Source: Chloroflexota bacterium | GTDB taxonomy: Bacteria; Chloroflexota; Dehalococcoidia; SM23-28-2; HRBIN24 | Length of the DNA: 12,030 nt | Direction of reading: 5' to 3' | NCBI GenBank assembly: GCA_030550295.1 | Contig: JAUQPQ010000045.1 | Location: 1 to 12,030, forward strand | Position numbers and translations under genes: made by a program | Shown: piece after piece, positions 6,505 to 12,030 of the stretch | How positions within the stretch are numbered: position 1 is the stretch's first letter | Layout: every line of letters begins with the position of its first letter | The notes under the pieces: generated by a model | Databases searched by the model: none | The model's input: the letters and a program-made list of their open reading frames with translations, nothing else | What the model was told of the DNA's origin: nothing

Positions 6505-9354
6505 ATGCCTGTAGGGGATGAGAAGATGGCTGATTATGGCCAGGTATGTCAGCTGGTTTGCCGGTGGGCAGCCTACTGCCTAGGAGGCGAGTGGGCAGAG
6601 GCGCTCCTAGTGGAGGGCGACCGTCTTCGTCGGTGGGTATGCCTTGGGCCTGCACCTGTTGGGGAGACGGTGGATGCACCGCCCCCGGCGGAGGCCCTAA
6701 GGGGGCAAGGGCCCACGCCTGTACCCCCTCCACCCTGGGCGGTCTCCCTGGGGGCAGGGAGGGGGCTGGCAGCCCCCATAAGAAGTGAAGAGGGGAAGAC
6801 GTTAGGCCTGGTAGCAGTCTACAGGAGGGGAGAGGAGGCCTTTCCGCCAGGTGCCAACGAGGTGATCACGGCTGCTGCCAATTTAGCAGCCCTCGCCTGG
6901 GAGAACGACCAACTGCAACGCCAACGAGACGAGGTCCGCGTCCGCTTGGAGGCCCTCGCCTCCCACCCCGACATCCTCTTGGTGGAACTGGACCTGCAAG
7001 GGCGCTTTTTGTCCCTTAGCGATGCCTTTATGAGCGAAAGGTCGGCCAAATCAACAGGGCTGGAAGGGCGCAGCTATTCTCGCTTCGTCCACCCCAACGA
7101 TCTGGCAAAGGTAAGGTCTGCTGTAGCACAAAAGGCGGGGAGGGTAGCCTACCGGTGGTGGGACCCCCAGCGGGGCGAATGGATTTGGCTTGAAGCCATA
7201 GGTGTAGGCTTCCGTACCCCTAAGGGCGAGAGGCGCATATTGGCCGTCATCAGGGAGATCACCTCTGAGAAGAGGGAGCTTGAGGCCCTACAGGTGGAGG
7301 CTGCGGAGAAGTTGGCGATCCTTAACAGCGTTCCTGAGGTGATCCTGCGGGTAGACCTGGGCCTCTCTGTCGTTTGGAGCAGCCAGAGCTCTTTGAAGGT
7401 GCTAGGGTACGACCCTACCGACCTGGCGGAGATGCCTCTGGCAGACATCCTGGCCTGTGAGCGCCATAATCTCCGAGAGCTGGCCCTGCAAGCCATAGAA
7501 GGTCATCAGGTGACGATGGAGACTGAGGCCATCACTAAGTCTGGCTCCCGAATCCCTGTGGAATTGACTATTAGGGCATTAGTGCATGATAACCGGCCAG
7601 TAGGCCTCTTAGTGACCCTTTTGGACATCACGATACGGAAGCGACATGAGGCCCTTCTTGAGGAGCAGTGTCACTTTATGCAGTCCATCCTGGACTCGAC
7701 GGTGGACGGAGTGTACCTGGTGGACCGGCAGCGGCGCATCATATGGGCCAACGCCAGCTTCCAAAAGATGACCGGATATACCTTGGAGGAATTGGTAGGC
7801 AAGCATATGTCCGAGCTTCTTTCTCCAGAGCACGACCGTATGGCCCAAGAGATGCGCCGGAAAAAGCTAGCGGGGGAAGCCGTCTGGACGCGCTATGAGA
7901 TAGAGCTGATTAACAAGGACGGTCGTCGTGTGCCAGTAGAGATCCACAGTACCCTTCTACGGAGGCTCGACTACAGCGAAGTCGCGGTAGGTGTAGCCAG
8001 GGACATAAGCGATAGAATAGCTGTCCAGAAGCGTCTCACCTTCTTGGCCAACCACGATCCTCTTACGGGGCTGTTCAACCGCCATCGCTTCCTAGAGGAG
8101 CTGGAAAGGGAGATGGAGCGCATCAAGCGGTATGGAGGAAGCGCCGCCCTCATATGGCTTGACCTAGACGGCTTTAAAGAAGTTAATGACACCTACGGCC
8201 ATCTTATCGGCGATGTCGTTCTACGCCAGGTAGCTAATATCATCAAAGAACACGTGCGCCACACCGATATGATAGGGCGCCTAGGAGGGGACGAGTTCGG
8301 CATCCTCTTAATCAATGCTGGCGAGCAGGAGGCTATTCGAGTGGCCCAGCGTATTAACATCGCGCTGGCCTCCTTAGTCGTGCCGGGCTTTGAGGAGGTC
8401 AAGATCTCGGCTGCCATGGGTATCGCCTTATTAGGTGACGAGGCCGTAAGCGTAGAGACGGCCCTGGCTAGGGCGGACAGGGCCATGTACTCAGCCAAGC
8501 TCTTGGGAGGAGCCACTTTCCAGGTGTGGCATCCCCAGCTAATGCCCGCTGCGTCTGGGCCCCCACCCGTCCACCTTGATCTCAGCCCCGTGATCAGAAA
8601 GTTTCTACCGAATTGTCATTTGTACTGCCAACCCATACTAGATCTGCGGTCGGGCGAGGTATCAGGTTACGAACTTCTATTGCGGCCAGGTGGCAAGGAG
8701 GTCAGCCCCCTTCACTTCGTTCAGGCTGCCGAGAGCACGGATATCATCGAGGACATAGACATCTGGGTGCTTAAGAGGGCGCTTTACATCTTGCGGTGGT
8801 GTGAGCAGAAAGGGTTGCCCATACCGCGCCTCCATGTCAACGTCTCTCCCAAGTCCCTCACTGACCGGCTGGTGGAGATCCTCTGTCGAGAGCTACAGAA
8901 GAGCCCAGTGACCCGAGGAAAGCTAGTCTTAGAGATTACCGAGAAGGCCATCCTTCCCGACCCAGGGCTGACCCAGCGGGTTGGCGACCGCCTCAAGTCA
9001 CTCGGTTGTGCCTTGGCCCTGGACGACTTCGGGGCTGAGCACTCCAACCTCCATCGTCTTCTCTCGTTCGACTTTGACATCATCAAGATCGACGGCTCCC
9101 TCGTCTCCTGTATTAGCGGGTGCCGGTCGCGGATAGGTGTGGTCAAGGCTATAGTCGCCCTGGCTAGGGCCCTTGCTCGAGAGGTCATCGCCGAGCAGGT
9201 GGAAAAGGAAGAGACGTTACGATTGCTTAAAGCGCTGGGCATAAACGAAGCTCAGGGGCACTATCTGGGGCGTCCTGTGCCTGTCGAGGAGGTCTGGCCA
9301 GGCCTCTGCCTGGTGGGCGATGGAGGATTCGAACCTCCGACCTTCTCGGTGTAA
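6505..9354 (+). CDS. GAF-PAS-GGDEF-EAL cyclic di-GMP synthase/phosphodiesterase
   Basis: The protein (949 aa, no membrane segment) should make and/or cleave cyclic di-GMP in the cytoplasm under control of sensory domains. In order: a GAF-like region (about 10-135) with a proline-rich loop (59-78), PAS domains at about 150-255, 266-382 and 385-508, GGDEF (512-675) and EAL (700-930). The active site GGDEF is at 594-598, and an RxxD product-inhibition site (R585-D588) stands exactly five residues before it. The EAL signature reads ELLLR (E723), but N779, E810, D840-D841, K861, E897 and Q917 are all present, so phosphodiesterase activity is plausible. PAS ligands cannot be told. GGGGAGG directly abuts the ATG at 6505, too close for a normal start; the in-frame ATG at 6526 (MADYGQV) may be the real one. 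Residues 937-949 are encoded antisense to a tRNA gene. Confidence 0.93.
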   Translation: MPVGDEKMADYGQVCQLVCRWAAYCLGGEWAEALLVEGDRLRRWVCLGPAPVGETVDAPPPAEALRGQGPTPVPPPPWAVSLGAGRGLAAPIRSEEGKTLGLVAVYRRGEEAFPPGANEVITAAANLAALAWENDQLQRQRDEVRVRLEALASHPDILLVELDLQGRFLSLSDAFMSERSAKSTGLEGRSYSRFVHPNDLAKVRSAVAQKAGRVAYRWWDPQRGEWIWLEAIGVGFRTPKGERRILAVIREITSEKRELEALQVEAAEKLAILNSVPEVILRVDLGLSVVWSSQSSLKVLGYDPTDLAEMPLADILACERHNLRELALQAIEGHQVTMETEAITKSGSRIPVELTIRALVHDNRPVGLLVTLLDITIRKRHEALLEEQCHFMQSILDSTVDGVYLVDRQRRIIWANASFQKMTGYTLEELVGKHMSELLSPEHDRMAQEMRRKKLAGEAVWTRYEIELINKDGRRVPVEIHSTLLRRLDYSEVAVGVARDISDRIAVQKRLTFLANHDPLTGLFNRHRFLEELEREMERIKRYGGSAALIWLDLDGFKEVNDTYGHLIGDVVLRQVANIIKEHVRHTDMIGRLGGDEFGILLINAGEQEAIRVAQRINIALASLVVPGFEEVKISAAMGIALLGDEAVSVETALARADRAMYSAKLLGGATFQVWHPQLMPAASGPPPVHLDLSPVIRKFLPNCHLYCQPILDLRSGEVSGYELLLRPGGKEVSPLHFVQAAESTDIIEDIDIWVLKRALYILRWCEQKGLPIPRLHVNVSPKSLTDRLVEILCRELQKSPVTRGKLVLEITEKAILPDPGLTQRVGDRLKSLGCALALDDFGAEHSNLHRLLSFDFDIIKIDGSLVSCISGCRSRIGVVKAIVALARALAREVIAEQVEKEETLRLLKALGINEAQGHYLGRPVPVEEVWPGLCLVGDGGFEPPTFSV

Positions 9355-9385
9355 GCGAGACGCTCTCCCACTGAGCTAATCGCCC
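9311..9385 (-). tRNA. tRNA-Val (anticodon UAC)
   Basis: The minus strand folds into a complete cloverleaf: acceptor GGGCGAT/ATCGCCC, D stem GCTC/GAGC, anticodon stem TCTCG/CGAGA with loop CTTACAC, T stem GGAGG/CCTCC with loop TTCGAAT, and discriminator A. The anticodon TAC (plus-strand 9351-9353) reads GUA and related valine codons. The terminal CCA is encoded (9311-9313), giving 75 nt in all. Every stem pairs fully. The 3' part lies antisense inside the end of the GGDEF-EAL gene. A strong promoter lies just upstream; no T-rich terminator is obvious downstream, within the EAL coding region. Confidence 0.97.
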
Positions 9386-9404
9386 ACCTTACCTACCAAG
9401 GAGA

Positions 9405-9433
9405 AATATATTAGAGCCTCAGGGAGGCGTCAA
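9405..9433 (-). promoter_or_regulatory. Promoter of tRNA-Val
   Basis: On the minus strand TTGACG (9428-9433) and TATATT (9405-9410) are spaced by exactly 17 nt. The -10 ends 19 nt before the first base of the tRNA, so the 5' leader is about a dozen bases. The spacer and first -35 base hold a short inverted repeat, GCCTC-AGG-GAGGC (9416-9428), of unknown meaning. Confidence 0.75.
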
Positions 9434-9472
9434 GGCCCCTCAAAGGGTTAGAATTCGATGTAGAAGAGAGGC

Positions 9473-9480
9473 AAGGAGGT
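9473..9480 (+). promoter_or_regulatory. Ribosome binding site of the DNPH1-like gene
   Basis: AAGGAGGT is a near-perfect Shine-Dalgarno sequence, ending 6 nt before the ATG at 9487. I see no convincing promoter for this gene in 9386-9472 (a TAGAAT at 9449-9454 lacks a -35), so it may depend on readthrough from the GGDEF-EAL gene. Confidence 0.75.
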
Positions 9481-9486
9481 CTGCCC

Positions 9487-9912
9487 ATGAAGGTGTTCGT
9501 CTCCACAGCCATCACTGGCGGCCGCCGCGAGTATGTAGAGGCAGTAAGGGCAATAGTCAACGCCTTAGAAGAGGAGGGGGTAGAGGTTCTAAATGCCCGC
9601 GTGTCTGACCCCACCTTCCCTCAGCCTGGGGTTGACCGGGATAGCGCCCTACGGGAAGTCTACCAATGGCTGCAAGAGGCCGATGCCCTAGTGGCTGAGG
9701 CCACCGTCTCCTCGACAGGCGTAGGCTGTGAGCTATCGTTGGTACAGGCGCGGGGAAAACCTGTCTTGCTCTTGTACGACGCCCACTTCGGGTTCCGCAT
9801 CTCCGATTGGGTGCTGCACCATCCTGCCCCTAACGTGGCCACTAAGCCCTACCGTGACCTCAGTCAGCTAAAAGAGGAGGTGCGCACCTTCGTAAGAGGC
9901 CTCAAGGGCTAG
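9487..9912 (+). CDS. DNPH1/Rcl-like 2'-deoxynucleoside 5'-phosphate N-hydrolase
   Basis: The 141-aa protein resembles the nucleoside 2-deoxyribosyltransferase superfamily, and within it the DNPH1 (Rcl) group, which cleaves the N-glycosidic bond of deoxynucleoside 5'-monophosphates to give a base and deoxyribose 5-phosphate. Matching parts are MKVFVSTAITGGR (1-13), where the phosphate/sugar loop is expected, WLQEADALVAEATVSSTGVG (61-80), and CELSLVQARGKPVLLLYD (81-98); E82 corresponds to the family's catalytic glutamate in 'GxGxEL'. The C-terminal part (103-125) holds the sequence that closes the pocket in relatives and is less conserved. It is cytosolic, with no signal. A strong ribosome binding site fixes the ATG. 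The neighbours, a tRNA on the other strand and a mutase with its own promoter, do not explain its role; nucleotide-pool cleaning is the family inference. A true transferase acting on nucleosides remains possible. Confidence 0.75.
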   Translation: MKVFVSTAITGGRREYVEAVRAIVNALEEEGVEVLNARVSDPTFPQPGVDRDSALREVYQWLQEADALVAEATVSSTGVGCELSLVQARGKPVLLLYDAHFGFRISDWVLHHPAPNVATKPYRDLSQLKEEVRTFVRGLKG

Positions 9913-9924
9913 GGATAACGTTAA

Positions 9925-9953
9925 TTGACACCCTCTTCCCTGCCCTTTACACT
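9925..9953 (+). promoter_or_regulatory. Promoter of the methylmalonyl-CoA mutase genes
   Basis: A perfect -35 TTGACA (9925-9930) and a -10 TACACT (9948-9953) have a 17-nt spacer in the 69-nt gap before the mutase. Transcription would begin near 9960, leaving about 20 nt to the GTG start. The palindrome TAACGTTA (9916-9923) ends two bases upstream of the -35 and could be an activator or operator site. Confidence 0.65.
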
Positions 9954-9968
9954 CATTCCTAGAGCGTT

Positions 9969-9973
9969 AGGAG
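9969..9973 (+). promoter_or_regulatory. Ribosome binding site deciding the mutase start
   Basis: AGGAG lies 8 nt before the GTG at 9982 and is followed by a purine-rich AAGAGG. The alternative in-frame TTG at 9925 has no such site and is itself part of the -35 box, so the GTG is preferred. Confidence 0.7.
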
Positions 9974-9981
9974 AAGAGGCT

Positions 9982-11646
9982 GTGACCGAGAAGAGCAGCT
10001 GCAAAGAGGAATGGTTAACTAAACGCTACCGGCCATCTTTGGATCGTCTGCCTGAGCGTAAGGAGCCTATGGAGACCTCCTTTGCGATGGCCGTGGATCC
10101 CCTATACAGCCCTGACGATCTTGAAGGATGGGAGTACCAAGTGAAGCTGGGCTACCCGGGAGAGTACCCCTTCACAAGGGGTATTCAGGCCAGCATGTAC
10201 CGCGCCCGCTTGTGGACTATGCGCCAGTACGCAGGCTATGGGGACGCGGAGGAGTCTAACCGGCGATATCGCTACCTGTTGGAACAGGGGCAGACTGGCC
10301 TATCGGTAGCCTTCGACCTTCCTACCCAGATAGGGTATGACTCAGACCACCCTATGGCCCAGGGGGAAGTAGGCAAGGTAGGGGTTGCCATCTCCTCCCT
10401 GGCCGATATGGAGCTGCTCTTCCAAGGGATCCCCCTGGAGAAGGTCACCACCTCCATGACTATCAACGCTACGGCGGCCATCCTGCTAGCCATGTATGTG
10501 GCGGTGGCCAAGAAGCAGGGGGCAGACCTGCGCAAGCTAGGAGGCACGATCCAGAACGACATCCTCAAGGAGTATATCGCCAGGGGCACTTACATTTTCC
10601 CCCCCAAGCCGTCCCTACGCCTCATAACTGATGTCTTCGCCTGGTGCAAGGACAATTTGCCCCAATGGAATACTATTAGCATCTCCGGCTACCACATTAG
10701 GGAAGCGGGGGCCACTTCTGTTCAGGAAGTGGCTTTCACTTTCGCCAACGCCATCACTTACGTGCAGACGGCCCTCGATGCCGGTCTTCAGGTGGACGAG
10801 TTTGCCCCCCGGCTTAGCTTCTTCTTCGCTGCCTACACCAACCTGTTTGAAGAGGTGGCCAAGTTCCGGGCTGCTCGGCGCATGTGGGCCCGCATCATGC
10901 GGGACCGCTTTGGAGCTAAAGATCCCCGTTCCATGATGCTACGCTTCCACACCCAGACTGGCGGCGCTACCCTGACTGCCCAACAGCCCGAGAACAACAT
11001 CATCCGCACTACCCTCCAGGCCCTGGCCGCCGTCTTGGGTGGTACCCAGAGCCTCCACACCAATTCCATGGACGAAGCTTTGGCCTTGCCTAGCGAGAAG
11101 GCGGTCCAAATCGCCTTGCGCACTCAGCAGATCATCGCATACGAATCGGGCGTCGCCGATGTCATCGACCCTCTGGGTGGCTCCTACTACGTCGAGAAGC
11201 TCACTGACCTTATAGAGGCCGAGGCCCAACGCTACATCGACCGCATTGATGACATGGGTGGTGCCCTGGCAGCTATTGAGATGGGCTTCCAACAGCGGGA
11301 GATCCAGGAGGCAGCTTGGCGCCATCAGCGCATGGTAGACGAAGGGCGGAAGGTGGTGGTGGGAGTCAACCGCTTCTGCACTGATGGCCAGGAGAGCCCT
11401 CTAGAGTTGTTGCGTGTGCGCCCTGAAGTGGTCCGCCGCCAGTTGGACAGGCTGGAGCAGGTGCGCCAAGAAAGGGACAACGCCAAGGTCCAGCACCTAT
11501 TGCGCTTGCTCGAGGAGGCAGCCCGCAGCGATGCCAATCTCATGCCCGTGTTCATCGAGTGCGTGGAGAACTACGTCACGCTAGGAGAGATGTGCAACGT
11601 CCTTCGCCGCGTCTTTGGTGAGCAAAGAGAGTTCATGGTCTTCTAA
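9982..11646 (+). CDS. mcmA: Methylmalonyl-CoA mutase, catalytic (large) chain
   Basis: This chain holds the active site that interconverts (R)-methylmalonyl-CoA and succinyl-CoA using adenosylcobalamin. From the GTG start it has 554 aa, the length of stand-alone catalytic chains; the C-terminal B12-binding domain is absent, so a separate small subunit is needed and is not in view. Matching blocks are RQYAGYGDAEESN (81-93), GLSVAFDLPTQIGYDSDHP (106-124), GTIQNDILKEYIARGTYIFP (188-207), ISISGYHIREAGA (232-244) and LGGTQSLHTNSMDEALALP (352-370). With a constant offset of six, Y83, R201 and H238 match Tyr89, Arg207 and His244 of the Propionibacterium enzyme; isobutyryl-CoA mutases carry Phe and Gln at the first two. 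This favours methylmalonyl-CoA as substrate, and the epimerase gene one base downstream agrees. A start at 9925 is rejected because it would place the promoter inside the gene. Confidence 0.95.
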   Translation: MTEKSSCKEEWLTKRYRPSLDRLPERKEPMETSFAMAVDPLYSPDDLEGWEYQVKLGYPGEYPFTRGIQASMYRARLWTMRQYAGYGDAEESNRRYRYLLEQGQTGLSVAFDLPTQIGYDSDHPMAQGEVGKVGVAISSLADMELLFQGIPLEKVTTSMTINATAAILLAMYVAVAKKQGADLRKLGGTIQNDILKEYIARGTYIFPPKPSLRLITDVFAWCKDNLPQWNTISISGYHIREAGATSVQEVAFTFANAITYVQTALDAGLQVDEFAPRLSFFFAAYTNLFEEVAKFRAARRMWARIMRDRFGAKDPRSMMLRFHTQTGGATLTAQQPENNIIRTTLQALAAVLGGTQSLHTNSMDEALALPSEKAVQIALRTQQIIAYESGVADVIDPLGGSYYVEKLTDLIEAEAQRYIDRIDDMGGALAAIEMGFQQREIQEAAWRHQRMVDEGRKVVVGVNRFCTDGQESPLELLRVRPEVVRRQLDRLEQVRQERDNAKVQHLLRLLEEAARSDANLMPVFIECVENYVTLGEMCNVLRRVFGEQREFMVF

Positions 11647-11647
11647 G

Positions 11648-12030
11648 ATGATCCAAAAGGTACATCACGTAGGTATAGCGGTGCGCGATCTAGAGGCAGC
11701 CTTACGCCTATACCGCGATATATTGGGCCTTCCCGTCCACAAACAGGCAGTGGTGGAGGAACAGGGAGTTAAGGCTGCCCTCCTTACCATTGGCCAGAGC
11801 GAAATTGAGCTCCTTGAGCCTACTGGCCCAGACACACCTGTAGGCCGCTTCTTAGCCCGGCGAGGTGAAGGCCTCCATCACATCTGTTTCCAGACAGACG
11901 ACGTGGCCCGTGAGCTGGCAGGGCTGAAGGCGAAGGGCGTAGAACTCGTAGATAAGGAACCGAGGCGGGGCCTGGCAGGGCTCATCTGCTTTTTACACCC
12001 TAGGGCCCACCAGGGCGTCTTAGTGGAGCT
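11648..12030 (+). CDS. mce: Methylmalonyl-CoA epimerase, cut by the right edge
   Basis: It interconverts (S)- and (R)-methylmalonyl-CoA, feeding the mutase. It is a small metal-dependent protein of the vicinal-oxygen-chelate fold. The 127 codons seen cover nearly the whole usual length of about 130-145 aa. The two repeats are visible: KVHHVGIAVRDLEAALRLYR (4-23) and GEGLHHICFQTDDV (73-86). H7, H78 and E127 (in GVLVE, the last complete codon) correspond to metal ligands of the family. ELLEP (54-58) is the usual end of the first repeat. The ATG lies one base after the mutase stop with no clear ribosome binding site of its own, so translation is probably coupled. A general glyoxalase is less likely given the neighbour and the motifs. 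Confidence 0.93.
   Translation, partial: MIQKVHHVGIAVRDLEAALRLYRDILGLPVHKQAVVEEQGVKAALLTIGQSEIELLEPTGPDTPVGRFLARRGEGLHHICFQTDDVARELAGLKAKGVELVDKEPRRGLAGLICFLHPRAHQGVLVE

Noticed and set aside
9311..9385. tRNA gene as an integration (attachment) site of a mobile element
   Set aside because: No second copy of the tRNA 3' end, no integrase and no compositional break is visible in the window.
9416..9428. Rho-independent terminator after the GGDEF-EAL gene (GCCTC-AGG-GAGGC)
   Set aside because: The stem is only 5 bp with a 3-nt loop and no T run follows; it lies in the spacer of the tRNA promoter instead.
9913..9981. Cobalamin riboswitch before the B12-dependent mutase
   Set aside because: The gap is only 69 nt and is filled by a promoter and ribosome binding site; no B12-box-like sequence is seen.
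1..12030. CRISPR array, insertion sequence or defence system
   Set aside because: No regularly spaced repeats, transposase motifs, terminal inverted repeats or known defence genes were found on either strand.

Overview
The window looks like a bacterial chromosome segment of moderately high GC with very tight gene packing. The gene order (S6-SSB-S18 joined to a peptidyl-prolyl isomerase and threonine genes, then a methylmalonyl-CoA mutase with its epimerase) and the protein styles suggest a Chloroflexota-like lineage. That assignment is inference from general resemblance, not a database match. I see no insertion sequence, phage gene, CRISPR array or other sign of recent transfer, and no stretch over 300 bases lacks a gene.

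Left part (1-6372, all minus strand). Read in the direction of transcription, nine genes follow one another: rpsF, ssb, rpsR, a membrane-anchored SurA/PrsA-like protein, hom, an unrecognised coiled-coil protein, thrC, folE, and a CelD-like GNAT acyltransferase that runs off the left edge. Gaps are 1-37 nt, and several neighbours overlap (ATGA junctions, or 23 nt at thrC). A near-consensus promoter sits in front of rpsF, and an internal extended -10 promoter probably serves folE. The operon joins translation and replication housekeeping, envelope protein folding, threonine synthesis and the first step of folate/pterin synthesis.

Middle (6373-9486). A 132-nt divergent region holds the rpsF promoter, and a weaker plus-strand candidate promoter abuts it. 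The plus-strand gene is a cytoplasmic GAF-PAS-PAS-PAS-GGDEF-EAL protein of 949 aa, predicted to make and break cyclic di-GMP. Its last 13 codons lie antisense inside a tRNA-Val(UAC) gene on the minus strand, and its stop codon overlaps the tRNA anticodon. The tRNA has its own strong promoter.

Right part (9487-12030, plus strand). A DNPH1/Rcl-like 2'-deoxynucleoside 5'-phosphate N-hydrolase comes first. A promoter with a perfect TTGACA box follows, then the methylmalonyl-CoA mutase catalytic chain and, one base later, methylmalonyl-CoA epimerase, which is cut by the right edge after its last metal-binding glutamate. Together the last two interconvert propionate-derived (S)-methylmalonyl-CoA and succinyl-CoA. 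The B12-binding subunit is not in view.

Most genes are ordinary. The best candidates for a second look are the tRNA/EAL overlap, the coiled-coil protein between hom and thrC, the SSB C-terminal tip extended by codons that also form the rpsR ribosome binding site, and the parvulin domain lacking both family histidines.
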